From assembly GCF_003855255.1 (NCBI RefSeq), contig NZ_CP034072.1:6676753-6740752 (forward strand): 64,000 nt of DNA, written 5' to 3'. The stretch is from Mycolicibacterium nivoides (GTDB taxonomy: Bacteria; Actinomycetota; Actinomycetes; Mycobacteriales; Mycobacteriaceae). Position numbers and translations under genes: made by a program. Positions 26,832 to 34,767 of this stretch are shown piece after piece; position 1 is the first letter of the stretch; every line of letters starts with the position of its first letter. Below the pieces are notes generated by a model that did no database searches, had not been told where the DNA came from, and saw only the letters and a list, made by a program, of their open reading frames with translations.

Positions 26832-26971
26832 CAAAAGTGTTCCGGAAGACACCGTCCATCGCCACCCTGCTCGGACGGTGGTTCTGGTGGCCCCAGCGGG
26901 TGCGTCCCCGCCCGCCGCGCTCGCCGTGGCCCCAGCCCATCCAGCGCGATCCGGCCGAGGTGGCGTCGTGA
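26828..26971 (+). CDS. 47-residue Trp/Pro/Arg-rich small protein
   Basis: ATG 26828 has GGGAGG 8 nt upstream. The product is rich in Trp, Pro and Arg ([20 protein letters not shown]) and has no membrane helix. Nearly 90 percent of its third codon positions are G or C, as in neighbouring genes. The composition resembles cationic Trp/Pro-rich peptides, but no export signal is seen. It could also be a small nucleic-acid- or membrane-surface-binding protein. It converges with the hydratase gene, which ends at 26987. Confidence 0.6.
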   Translation: MTKVFRKTPSIATLLGRWFWWPQRVRPRPPRSPWPQPIQRDPAEVAS

Positions 26972-26986
26972 CGCGGCGTCAGCGGG

Positions 26987-28009
26987 TCAGCTGAAGCGGA
27001 TGTTCATCGTCGCCAGGCCGAAGATCTTCTTGCCGTCGGCCTTGGCGGCGACGATGACGACACCGGTGCGGGTCTCCGGGTCCAGCGACTTGATCTTGCC
27101 GCTGAACTCGATGTCAGCGCCTTCCTTGGCGGACACGATCGCGGGCTGGGACAGCCGCACGGCGTAGCGGGTGACGGCCCCAGGATCGCCCGACCAGGTG
27201 GAGACGAATCCGGCACCCAGGCCCATGGTGAGCATTCCGTGCGCGATCACGTCGGGCAGGCCGGCCAGCTTGGCGATGTCCTCGTCCCAGTGGATCGGGT
27301 TGGCATCGCCGGCCACGCCGGCGTAGTTCACCAGGTCGCCGCGGGACAGCCGGGTGTGGTGCACGCCGATCTCGTCGCCGACCTTCAGGTCATCGAAGGA
27401 CGGGGTGCCCGGCGTCCGGGTGGTGTCCTCGGCGATCCGGATCTCGCCCTCGGGGCGGACGGTCTTCTCGTACTCGTCGTCGCTGATGCCGAAGATGTCG
27501 ACGTCGTGCATCATCGCCCGCTGCACGGCGGTCTTGATCTCCGGATTGAGATCTTCGGCGGTGACGCCGACGACGGTGGTGTGCAGGGTGTGCACGCGCT
27601 CGCCGGCCCGGTCCGTGAAGGTGTTGGTCACGGTGATCATGTCCCGACCGGCGATCCTGCGGACCGACGTCAGCTCGACGTCGACGTGCAGTTCGTCGCC
27701 GGCCACGATCGGGCGGTGCTGCTCGAAGACCTCTTCGGTCTGCAGGTAGGTGTCATAACCGACGACGATCGACTCGAACATGCGCCGGTTGCAGGCCATG
27801 GCCGGGGTCGAGGTGAAGGTCAGCGGCGCGACCAGGCCCGAGTAGCCCAGCTTCGCGGCGGCGTCGACGTCCCAGTGTGCGGGGTTGTAGTCCTGCACGG
27901 CACGGGCGTACTCGCGGACCTTCTCGCGGCCGACCAGATAGAGGCCGTCTGCCTCGTAGTAGTGGCCTACGCGGGCTTCGAGCGCCGATGCTTCTGGTGC
28001 TGCGGTCAT
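26987..28009 (-). CDS. MaoC-family double hot-dog hydratase (Rv0216-like)
   Basis: From ATG 28009 the protein is 340 residues, matching the mycobacterial Rv0216 group. Two hot-dog halves are visible. The N-terminal half has a degenerate motif (AVQDYNPAHWD), and the C-terminal half has the intact hydratase-2 motif YAGVAGDANPIHWDE with catalytic Asp and His. It probably hydrates or dehydrates an enoyl thioester in lipid metabolism. It is divergent from the serpin-like gene. Confidence 0.85.
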   Translation of the reverse strand: MTAAPEASALEARVGHYYEADGLYLVGREKVREYARAVQDYNPAHWDVDAAAKLGYSGLVAPLTFTSTPAMACNRRMFESIVVGYDTYLQTEEVFEQHRPIVAGDELHVDVELTSVRRIAGRDMITVTNTFTDRAGERVHTLHTTVVGVTAEDLNPEIKTAVQRAMMHDVDIFGISDDEYEKTVRPEGEIRIAEDTTRTPGTPSFDDLKVGDEIGVHHTRLSRGDLVNYAGVAGDANPIHWDEDIAKLAGLPDVIAHGMLTMGLGAGFVSTWSGDPGAVTRYAVRLSQPAIVSAKEGADIEFSGKIKSLDPETRTGVVIVAAKADGKKIFGLATMNIRFS

Positions 28010-28124
28010 GAATTTGCTCAACTTTTCTATCGGCCTGTTCGCTGAAGCCGACGAAAGCACAGTAACGTCTGGCCGCCATTACGCGTACAACCGGCAACGT
28101 TCGATCAGCAGATATGGTGCGGCC

Positions 28125-29342
28125 ATGCCCGGCCTCAGTAACCCCGAGATCGTGTCTGCCTACGCTGCCCCGTTCAACCAGTCAGTGCTCAAAGGGCACA
28201 CGGTGGCCTCGCCGCTGGGTCTGTGGCTGCTGTTGGCGTTGGTGGGGCCGGCGACCGCGGGAGAGCCGCGCCGCGGTCTCGAAGCGGTCCTCGGCACGAC
28301 GGTCGACGACGCTGCCGCGCGGGCCGGCGCCCTGCTGCGTGACCCGCACCCGGCGGTGTCGGCACTGGCCGCGGTGTGGGACCGCAAGCTGGGGCCGGCG
28401 TTCGACGAATGGGCGCAGACCCTGCCCGACGTGGTGGAGCGGGGAGCGGTCCCGGATCAGGCGCAGGCCGATGCCTGGGCGCGGTCCCGGACGAACGGGT
28501 TGATCGACCGCTTCCCGCTGCAGCTCGATGAATTGACCAGGCTGGTACTCGCGTCCGCGCTCGCCACCGACATCAGCTGGGCGGAGCCGCTCGGCACCAC
28601 GGACGAACTGGGCGGGTCGTTCGGCGAACAGATACGCACGGCGTTGACGTTCCGGGACGGAATTCATCTGGTGGTCGACACCGATGCCGCGGGTCTGGTC
28701 GCGGTGGCCGCACCGCCTTCGTCGTCGGCGCTCGACGTCTTCACCGTCATCGCGGAGCCCGGCGTAGCGCCCCACGATGTCGACACCGCGGCACATCAGG
28801 TGGCGGCGCTGCTGCGCGGCGATGACCGCGCCGCCCGCCGGACCCCGATCGAAGAGCTGACCGACGGGCACGCGTGGACTGTGACGGAGCGACGGGAACG
28901 CCGGCTCGGTGGACCGGGCGTACACGCCGAGTGGCGCAGCTACCTGCCGGCCTGGTCGGCGACCAGCGACCATGATCTCGACAACGCACCCGGGGTGGCC
29001 CCGGTGTTCGAGACGATCACCGGCTTCGTTCGAGACGAGGAGCAGCCGGCCGGCTTCGATGCGAAGCAGGCGGCCGTGGCCTCCTATTCGAGGACTGGGT
29101 TCAAGGCCGCGGCCGTGACCGCGATGGGTATCCGCGCGGCGGGAATGCCGTCCTTCCATGAGGTGCTCGTCCGCCGGATCGACGTGCGGTTCAACCGCCC
29201 GTTCGCGGTACTGGCGTGTGCGGGCCGCTACGACGGGCCGGAGCCGTGGCGCGGGGTGCCCATATTCAGCGCGTGGGTCACCGAGCCACAGGAGACGGTC
29301 ATCGAAGCCGCCGGGCCGCCGCGCCCAGTCGCTGTTCGATGA
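28125..29342 (+). CDS. Serpin-family protein
   Basis: From ATG 28125 the product is 405 residues, the usual size of a serpin. The N-terminal helix (VASPLGLWLLLALVGPATAGEPRRGLEAVLG) matches the 'SPlSi..aLamlylGA...T' signature. Near the C-terminus GFKAAAVTAMGI fits the mobile hinge of inhibitory serpins, and VRFNRPFAVLACAGR matches the serpin C-terminal strand signature. The reactive loop should follow AVTAMGI. No signal peptide is seen, so the target may be cytoplasmic. The 3' end overlaps the convergent padR gene by 44 bp. Confidence 0.82.
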   Translation: MPGLSNPEIVSAYAAPFNQSVLKGHTVASPLGLWLLLALVGPATAGEPRRGLEAVLGTTVDDAAARAGALLRDPHPAVSALAAVWDRKLGPAFDEWAQTLPDVVERGAVPDQAQADAWARSRTNGLIDRFPLQLDELTRLVLASALATDISWAEPLGTTDELGGSFGEQIRTALTFRDGIHLVVDTDAAGLVAVAAPPSSSALDVFTVIAEPGVAPHDVDTAAHQVAALLRGDDRAARRTPIEELTDGHAWTVTERRERRLGGPGVHAEWRSYLPAWSATSDHDLDNAPGVAPVFETITGFVRDEEQPAGFDAKQAAVASYSRTGFKAAAVTAMGIRAAGMPSFHEVLVRRIDVRFNRPFAVLACAGRYDGPEPWRGVPIFSAWVTEPQETVIEAAGPPRPVAVR

Positions 29343-29874
29343 CGGCCAGTGCCCGGGCCGCCCAGTCGATGTTCTCCTCCTCGAACCGGATTCCGCGCAG
29401 CAGCGTGAGATACGGACCGATGCGCTCGGACTCGGCCAGGTAGGCAGCTTCGGTGCGGCCGGCCAGCAGGTGTTCCTGCATGCGGCGGTAGCGCGCGAGT
29501 TTGGCGGTGGCCCATTGCCGGCGTTCGGTGAGCGCGTCGCGGACCGACTCGATGTTGCCCGAATCCACCGCCTGGACCTGGACCAGGAGATCTTCGCGGA
29601 TCGCGCCGGGCTTCGGCGGCACCTCGGTGAACTCGAGCAGGGCGTGTCTGCCTTGTTCGGTCAGGGAGTACAGGCGCTTGTTGGGGCGCCGGTCCTGTTC
29701 GACGAGCCGCGCGGCGATGAGTCCCTCCGAAGCCATGCGATCCAGTTCGCGGTAGAGCTGTTGGGGCGTGGCCATCCAGAAGTTGGCGACCGACGCGTCG
29801 AACCCTTTCGCCAGGTCATAGCCCGATGCCTCGCCGTCGAGGAGCGCGGCCAGGACTGCGTCGCGTAACGCCAT
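29299..29874 (-). CDS. PadR-family transcriptional regulator
   Basis: A 191-residue protein with an N-terminal winged helix (LRDAVLAALLDGEASGYDLAKGFD; YRELDRMASEGLIAARLVEQDRRPNKRLYSLTEQG) and a C-terminal Vir-type helical dimerisation domain. These regulators usually repress a neighbouring gene and themselves in response to small aromatic or drug ligands. Its stop lies within the end of the serpin-like gene. A TTCAA/TTGAA inverted repeat just upstream of its start is a possible operator shared with the SnoaL-like gene. Confidence 0.88.
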   Translation of the reverse strand: MALRDAVLAALLDGEASGYDLAKGFDASVANFWMATPQQLYRELDRMASEGLIAARLVEQDRRPNKRLYSLTEQGRHALLEFTEVPPKPGAIREDLLVQVQAVDSGNIESVRDALTERRQWATAKLARYRRMQEHLLAGRTEAAYLAESERIGPYLTLLRGIRFEEENIDWAARALAVIEQRLGAAARRLR

Positions 29875-29901
29875 GAGCAGATGTTAGCAGCGAAGTGATT
29901 A

Positions 29902-29922
29902 TTCAAAATGTTGACTATTGAA
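29902..29922. promoter_or_regulatory. Candidate PadR operator
   Basis: An AT-rich inverted repeat, TTCAA (29902-29906) and TTGAA (29918-29922), lies 28 bp upstream of the padR start and 56 bp before the divergent SnoaL-like gene. Its length and position fit a PadR dimer site. The arms are short, so this is tentative. Confidence 0.45.
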
Positions 29923-29977
29923 AGGGGTCGCGCCTAGCATCGCCGCTAGTTGACGAATCGGGTATTGGAGGTGGCAT

Positions 29978-30394
29978 ATGCATCCGTTCAGGAAGGCAGT
30001 CGAGGCCCGCGACGAGGTCGCGATCGAGGCGCTGTTGGCCGACGACGTGGTGTTCACCAGCCCGGTGGCATTCAAGCCGTACCCGGGCAAGCCCATCACG
30101 GCAGCGATCCTGCGCGCCGTCATGCGGGTCTTCGAGGACTTCCGGTACGTCCGGGAAATCGCGGACGCGTCGGGGCAGGATCACGCGCTGGTTTTCGAGG
30201 CCACGGTGGACGGCAAGAAGATCACCGGATGCGACTTCCTGCATCACGACGCCGACGGCAAGATCGACGACTTCATGGTGATGGTCCGGCCGCTGTCGGG
30301 TGCGACCGCCCTTTCCGAGGCCATGGCCGCGCAGTTCGAGCGGATCAAACAAGAAGCCGCAGAACAGATTCAGCGAGAGTCCGCTCAGGCCTGA
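29978..30394 (+). CDS. SnoaL/NTF2-like fold protein
   Basis: A 138-residue single-domain protein with the NTF2-like pattern: FRKAVEARDEVAIEALLADDVVFTSPV at the N-terminus and HHDADGKIDDFMVMVRPLSG on the final strands. The family includes isomerases, cyclases and ligand-binding proteins; the function here is unknown. It is divergent from padR and is a likely target of it. Its TGA stop (30392-30394) lies in the first unit of a 25-bp tandem repeat. Confidence 0.8.
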   Translation: MHPFRKAVEARDEVAIEALLADDVVFTSPVAFKPYPGKPITAAILRAVMRVFEDFRYVREIADASGQDHALVFEATVDGKKITGCDFLHHDADGKIDDFMVMVRPLSGATALSEAMAAQFERIKQEAAEQIQRESAQA

Positions 30395-30525
30395 TCAGCG
30401 GCCTGCCGCTACGGCCTGATCAGCGGCCTGCCGCTACGGCCTGATCAGCGGCCTGCCGCTACGGCCTGATCAGCGGCCTGCCGCTACGGCCTGATCAGCG
30501 GCCTGCCGCTACGGCCTGATCAGCG
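30388..30525. repeat. Perfect 25-bp tandem repeat, 5.5 copies, between convergent genes
   Basis: Five identical 25-bp units begin at 30388, 30413, 30438, 30463 and 30488, and a 13-bp partial copy begins at 30513. Each unit contains the palindrome CTGATCAG and the hairpin-forming GCGGCCTGCCGC. The plus-strand gene stops in the first unit and the minus-strand lipase stops in the fifth (30509-30511). Each unit carries TGA on the plus strand and TAG on the minus strand. There are no spacers, so it is not CRISPR; it is a VNTR-like array that may also act as a two-way terminator. Confidence 0.95.
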
Positions 30526-32347
30526 TCCCCGCGTCCGACGCCGCCTTCTGCAGCTCCGGGATCGTCATGTCGGCGTAGTCGGCGTTGACCGGACCCGACG
30601 CGTTCCCCAGCCACGGCACCACCCCGGGGTCCGGGGTGACGCCCAGGTGATAGGCCTGGACGCCGGGCAGGTGGTACTGGAGGAAGTTGACCAGGATGTC
30701 GACGACGAAGATGGCGCCTCCGATCGGTCCGGTGCTCAACAGCGCTGCCGAGTTCATCAGCGGGATGGCGGCGTCGGGATTGCCGATCATCACGATCGAA
30801 CCGTAGTGCGGCTTGCTGCCTCCGCCGGGCACGTACTCGGGCATGAACGGCTGCAGTCCGGGCAGGTCCGTGGAGAAGTAGGCCGCGGTGTCCCCGTAGG
30901 TCAGGACGTTGACGAATCCGGAGTCGGCACCGTTGCCCGGCACCGTGGTGTTGAGGCCGGGGCTCTCGAAACCGATGCCGCCCACGCCCGTCTGCTGTGC
31001 CACGTATGCGGCTTCCCATCCGCCGAGTGAGTGGCCGGTGACAAAGATGTCTTCCTTGCGGTAGCCCTGCGCGATGGCGGCGGCCTCCACCTCTTGCTCG
31101 AAGTCCACTGCGTCGAAGAAGGCCTGGGGCGGTGTGTCGGTAAAGATCACCTGGGTGTCCGCGATCACCTGGGAGATCGCGATCAGCGGGTTGTGCAGTA
31201 GGTTCGTGCCACCCGTCGTGCCCTGGTAGGCGATGATGATCTGGCCTTCCGGCGTGACCCACGCCTTGCCGGACATGCCGGTCAGCACATTGGTGGATTC
31301 CATCTGCTTGCCGTTGACCACGAACGGTTTCAGGTCGCCCGGGGCGCCGCCCCACACGTACGCGGCCGTCGCGGCGTTGAGGAACTGCGACACCGTCGGG
31401 GTCTTGCCGGTGGTGGGCCCGTTGTACGTCATCGTCGGCGGTACCGGTTGTACGGCAGGCGTTTTGGTCAGCCCCAGCTGGCCTTCGATCTCACGGAACG
31501 CCGCGAAGAGGGCGTCGTTGACCGGTGCGAAATTGATCGGGCTCTTCGGGCCGTTGGCGGACACCGTGATGTCCAGCACCTGCAGCACCGTGTTGACGAT
31601 GCGCCCGGGCAGCTCGGCGATCTTGGCGATCGGCGACAGCGGCTCCGGAGGGTTCGGAGTCGTCTTGGTCGTGGTGGTTACCGCGGCGACCTTCGCGGTC
31701 AGGGGGATCGCGTTCGCGGCTGTCTTCGGAGCGGCTTGGATGACCGCCGTGATGTCCGGCAGTGCTGCCTTGCGTTCCGGGGTGAGTGCGGGCGCCGACG
31801 ATACCGCGGAGCGGATCTCCTCGCGGTCGGGAACTGCCGACGGGGAGAGCGCCGCCAGGCGCTTCGCGGTCGCGCCGGGCGAGAAGTCGGACTTGGCCAG
31901 ACGCGTGCCGCCGGCCCGGGCCGGGATGGAGGGCTTGATGTCGCGGAGCTTTTCGCGAACGATGTCGGCGATCGACTCCTGCTGCAGCGGTGTCGAATTC
32001 GGCTGTGTCTCGGGGGAGCTGTCGTCGTTCGACGCCGTCGCGTCGGGAGCCGTGGTGTCAGTGCCCGAGTCGTGGGTCTTCGCGGACGTCGAAGGCCGGT
32101 TCGGACGTGTGCCACGCCGGTCGGCCGGCTTCTTGGGCCCGCGCCCGGTTCCCGCACTCGATTGGCTCGACGACTGGCCCGATGAGGCCGACGAGCCGGA
32201 TGAACCGGTGGTGCCGGGGGCAGCCCACGCCACCGGATGCCCGCTCGCGCCCGCGATGCCGATGCCGACACCGATGGCCATGATCGACAGGCCATACCGC
32301 AGCGGCATGCGTCTGGCGTTCTCCGGGCAGCACGAATTCTTCACCAT
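30509..32347 (-). CDS. Secreted class 3-type lipase with long disordered N-terminal region
   Basis: From ATG 32347 the product is 612 residues. A signal sequence (LRYGLSIMAIGVGIGIAGASGHPVAWA) is followed by a Ser/Gly/Thr/Pro-rich low-complexity region to about residue 150. The C-terminal catalytic domain has VFVTGHSLGGWEAAYVA-type lipase_3 features: the GHSLGG nucleophile elbow (sequence IFVTGHSLGGW) and an oxyanion region AYQGTTGG. It probably cleaves host or envelope lipids outside the cell. Starts at 32368 or further upstream are possible. Its stop codon lies in the tandem repeat. Confidence 0.85.
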   Translation of the reverse strand: MVKNSCCPENARRMPLRYGLSIMAIGVGIGIAGASGHPVAWAAPGTTGSSGSSASSGQSSSQSSAGTGRGPKKPADRRGTRPNRPSTSAKTHDSGTDTTAPDATASNDDSSPETQPNSTPLQQESIADIVREKLRDIKPSIPARAGGTRLAKSDFSPGATAKRLAALSPSAVPDREEIRSAVSSAPALTPERKAALPDITAVIQAAPKTAANAIPLTAKVAAVTTTTKTTPNPPEPLSPIAKIAELPGRIVNTVLQVLDITVSANGPKSPINFAPVNDALFAAFREIEGQLGLTKTPAVQPVPPTMTYNGPTTGKTPTVSQFLNAATAAYVWGGAPGDLKPFVVNGKQMESTNVLTGMSGKAWVTPEGQIIIAYQGTTGGTNLLHNPLIAISQVIADTQVIFTDTPPQAFFDAVDFEQEVEAAAIAQGYRKEDIFVTGHSLGGWEAAYVAQQTGVGGIGFESPGLNTTVPGNGADSGFVNVLTYGDTAAYFSTDLPGLQPFMPEYVPGGGSKPHYGSIVMIGNPDAAIPLMNSAALLSTGPIGGAIFVVDILVNFLQYHLPGVQAYHLGVTPDPGVVPWLGNASGPVNADYADMTIPELQKAASDAGTLIRP

Positions 32348-32505
32348 TACCGATGTCCCCCTTGACATTCCGCGATGGTGTCCGGATCTGCCGGTGACGG
32401 GAATGCCAGCCGCCGCGAACACACGCCGGCCCAATATATGACAACGTGTGATGCCAGTCTTGGTTTTGGCGGCCAATGTGGCAGGCAGTCGTCGTAGTCT
32501 CGGGT

Positions 32506-32928
32506 ATGCGTCGGTTCAGAGGCTTTTCCTGGCTGGGTATCGGTGTTGCGTTGGCCGCTGCGGCGGCCACCGGATGCACCACGACCACGGGAACACCCGT
32601 GGCGAAGACGACGAGTGCCACGGTGTCCGAGTCGCCGAAGGCGGCCGAGCCGACCGGTGCGCCCGTGGGCACCGCGGTCATGAAGGTGATCGGGGGCAGT
32701 GCCCCGGTGACCATCCGCTACCGGATCAATGGCGGTGCGGAGCAGACCGAGACGAATGTGACGCTTCCGTGGGAGAAGCAGTACTCCGTCTACGACGAAC
32801 TCAAATCGGAGGTCGCGGCGGACGGCGGGAGCGCCGCGCTGACCTGCACGATCACGATGGATGGCGACAAGCTCGTTTCGTTCAAGACGGAAGTGAAGCC
32901 CGTGTGCAGCTTTTCCTACTGGGGTTAG
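32506..32928 (+). CDS. MmpS-like lipoprotein
   Basis: From ATG 32506 the product is 140 residues with a lipobox (AAAATGC) and a Thr/Ser-rich linker. The C-terminal beta-sandwich resembles MmpS proteins: VTIRYRINGGAEQTETNVTLPWEKQYSVYDEL and ALTCTITMDGDKLV, with two Cys that may form a disulfide. MmpS proteins assist MmpL transporters, but no mmpL is adjacent, and the lipid anchor replaces the usual membrane helix. It is divergent from the lipase gene. Confidence 0.78.
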   Translation: MRRFRGFSWLGIGVALAAAAATGCTTTTGTPVAKTTSATVSESPKAAEPTGAPVGTAVMKVIGGSAPVTIRYRINGGAEQTETNVTLPWEKQYSVYDELKSEVAADGGSAALTCTITMDGDKLVSFKTEVKPVCSFSYWG

Positions 32929-32995
32929 CGCTCAATCGAAAGGCCCAGTGCCACAGTTTCGTTGCCTGTAGGCGCCGAGGAGATGCGCAAACCCC

Positions 32996-33032
32996 TTGAC
33001 AACATACAACCGATTGGTTGTATGTTGGTGTG
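32996..33032 (+). promoter_or_regulatory. Promoter with long palindromic operator for the arsR-SRPBCC operon
   Basis: A perfect inverted repeat has 12-bp arms, CAACATACAACC (33000-33011) and GGTTGTATGTTG (33016-33027), around GATT. A consensus -35 box TTGACA (32996-33001) overlaps its left arm and a -10-like TATGTT (33021-33026) lies in the right arm. The predicted transcript start is close to GTG 33033, so the mRNA may be leaderless. Binding by the ArsR protein here would block RNA polymerase directly. Confidence 0.75.
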
Positions 33033-33371
33033 GTGACCGAGAGCGACGAGGACAAGGCCGATGCCCTGTTCCACGCGCTCGCCGACCGGACCAGGCGGGA
33101 CATCATGCGCCGGGTTCTGGCGGGGGAGCACTCGGTCTCGGTGCTCGCGGCGAAGTACGACATGAGCTTTGCCGCAGTGCAAAAGCACGTCGCCGTGCTG
33201 GAGAAGGCCGGGCTGATCACCAAGCGACGCAACGGTCGTGAGCAGCTGGCCAGCGGTGACGTGGAGGCGGTGCGGTCGGTGGCGTCCATGTTGACTGAGC
33301 TGGAACAGGTTTGGCGTGGCCGCATCGCACGCATCGATGAACTGATCGCATCCGATCCCATGGAGGACTGA
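33033..33371 (+). CDS. ArsR-family transcriptional repressor
   Basis: The start is set at GTG 33033, just after the operator palindrome; TTG 33018 lies inside the palindrome and is unlikely. The 112-residue product is a winged helix (LFHALADRTRRDIMRRVLAGEHSVSVLAAKYDMSFAAVQKHVAVLEKAGLI). It lacks the ELCVC or other metal-binding Cys motifs, so it belongs to the non-metal ArsR group paired with SRPBCC proteins. The downstream gene starts 3 bp after its stop. Confidence 0.9.
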   Translation: MTESDEDKADALFHALADRTRRDIMRRVLAGEHSVSVLAAKYDMSFAAVQKHVAVLEKAGLITKRRNGREQLASGDVEAVRSVASMLTELEQVWRGRIARIDELIASDPMED

Positions 33372-33374
33372 GCC

Positions 33375-33857
33375 ATGCCCGTTACCGATGTCCAACACGA
33401 CCTCGACAATCTGACCCTGACGATCACCGCCGAATTCGCTGCGCCGGTGCAGCGCATCTGGCAGGTCTACGCCGACCCGCGTCAGCTGGAGAAGGTGTGG
33501 GGGCCACCGACCTACCCGGCGACCGTGGTCGACCACAGCCTCACTCCCGGTGGCCGCGTCACCTACTTCATGACCAGCCCGGAGGGCGACAAGTACGCGG
33601 GGTACTGGGTGGTCACGGCCGTCGATGAGCCGACGAGCTTCTCGTTCGACGACGGATTCGCCGACCAGGACTTCAACCCGAACCCGGAGATGCCGGTATC
33701 GAAGAACGTCTACACCTTCGCCGAACACAACGGTGGCACGCGTGCGATCTACGTGAGCACCTACGAGTCCGCCGATGCGCTTCAACAGGTGTTGGACATG
33801 GGCGTGGTCGAGGGTGCTTCGTCGGCGATCAACCAGATCGACGAACTGATCGCCTAG
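33375..33857 (+). CDS. SRPBCC / AHSA1-family protein
   Basis: A 160-residue START-like protein: ITAEFAAPVQRIWQVYADPRQLEKVWGPPTYPATVVDH is the usual start of AHSA1-type SRPBCC domains, with the C-terminal helix near GVVEGASSAINQIDELI. It forms a hydrophobic ligand cavity. ArsR-SRPBCC gene pairs are common in actinobacteria; the SRPBCC protein may sense or sequester the inducing ligand. It is co-transcribed with arsR. Confidence 0.88.
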   Translation: MPVTDVQHDLDNLTLTITAEFAAPVQRIWQVYADPRQLEKVWGPPTYPATVVDHSLTPGGRVTYFMTSPEGDKYAGYWVVTAVDEPTSFSFDDGFADQDFNPNPEMPVSKNVYTFAEHNGGTRAIYVSTYESADALQQVLDMGVVEGASSAINQIDELIA

Positions 33858-33862
33858 CCCCC

Positions 33863-33922
33863 GCGAGCAGACGTGGATGTGCCCGAAAACGGTGAAATAC
33901 GGGTACTTTCGCGTCTGCTCGC
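33863..33922. terminator. Long stem-loop between convergent genes
   Basis: The arms GCGAGCAGACG (33863-33873) and CGTCTGCTCGC (33912-33922) are perfectly complementary over 11 bp. An inner imperfect stem (GTGCCCG with CGGGTAC) lies in the 38-nt loop. The element fills the gap between the SRPBCC stop (33857) and the MHYT stop (33942), where a two-way terminator is expected. The sequence resembles stem-loops I associate with intergenic repeats in fast-growing mycobacteria, so it may be a dispersed repeat. Confidence 0.65.
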
Positions 33923-33941
33923 CGGGTGAAGGGTGCCGCGT

Positions 33942-34727
33942 CTAGCGGTGCCGCCCGGCCGTCGCCGCCACGGGGCGTGACTCGGCCGCGGCCTCCTCGG
34001 CGTCGCGATCGGGTGCCAGCATCACGGCGGTGATCGGGACGCCGAGTGCGAGCAGGCCGATCACGAAGACCGGGAACAGAAACGAGAACACTTCGGGCCC
34101 ACCGGGAACCGGCATCGTGTGATCGACATTCACCCGCACCGCGGCCATGCCGGTGTAGTGCATGCCGACGACGGCGACACCCATCACCAGGCCGGCCACG
34201 AAACGCAGTCCGCGTGATTCGAGGACGAGCGTGAACCACAGCGCCGCGGTGGCCGCGACCACGGCGATCACGAAGGACAGGACGACGAGAGTGGTGTCGT
34301 AGGTCATCGTGCCCTGCATTTGGACCGCCCACATGCCGGTGTAGTGCATCACCGCGACCGCCAGACCGGTGATCACGCCGCCGGCCAGCAGCCGGCGCAG
34401 ATCGAAGTCCCGGCCGATGGTGATCAGCCCGACGAACACCGCGGCGATCGCGATCACGGCCGAAGCGACCGTCCAGCCGAGGTTGTACCGCACCATGCTG
34501 CTGGGGATCGCGAAGCCGAGCATCGCGATGAAGTGCATGAGCCAGATGCCGACGCCGCCGATGGCGATCGAGGCCATGAGCAGCCAGCGGAGCCGGTCGC
34601 GTCCACTGGTTGCGGTGGCGCCGCAACGAGTGCAGGCCAGGCCGACGACCGAGCCGGTCACCGAGACGATGTATGCCAGGAACAGCAGCCAGAGGCCCAT
34701 GTCGAAGTGATGTACTTGGTGGTTCAT
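33942..34727 (-). CDS. MHYT-domain integral membrane protein
   Basis: The 261-residue protein has about seven membrane helices with three MHYT-type motifs (MHFIAMLGF, MHYTGMWAV, MHYTGMAAV). These are thought to bind copper or haem and sense O2, CO or NO. It has no GGDEF, EAL, kinase or other output domain, so it must signal through a partner. It starts 40 bp after the conservon GTPase and is probably the fifth gene of that operon, making it a candidate sensor for it. Confidence 0.88.
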   Translation of the reverse strand: MNHQVHHFDMGLWLLFLAYIVSVTGSVVGLACTRCGATATSGRDRLRWLLMASIAIGGVGIWLMHFIAMLGFAIPSSMVRYNLGWTVASAVIAIAAVFVGLITIGRDFDLRRLLAGGVITGLAVAVMHYTGMWAVQMQGTMTYDTTLVVLSFVIAVVAATAALWFTLVLESRGLRFVAGLVMGVAVVGMHYTGMAAVRVNVDHTMPVPGGPEVFSFLFPVFVIGLLALGVPITAVMLAPDRDAEEAAAESRPVAATAGRHR

Positions 34728-34767
34728 GACGGGTTCCTCGAGACTGTGAGACTGACGGGCGGTGGAT

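Noticed and set aside
30388..30525. CRISPR array
   Set aside because: The repeat units are directly adjacent with no unique spacers and there are no cas genes.
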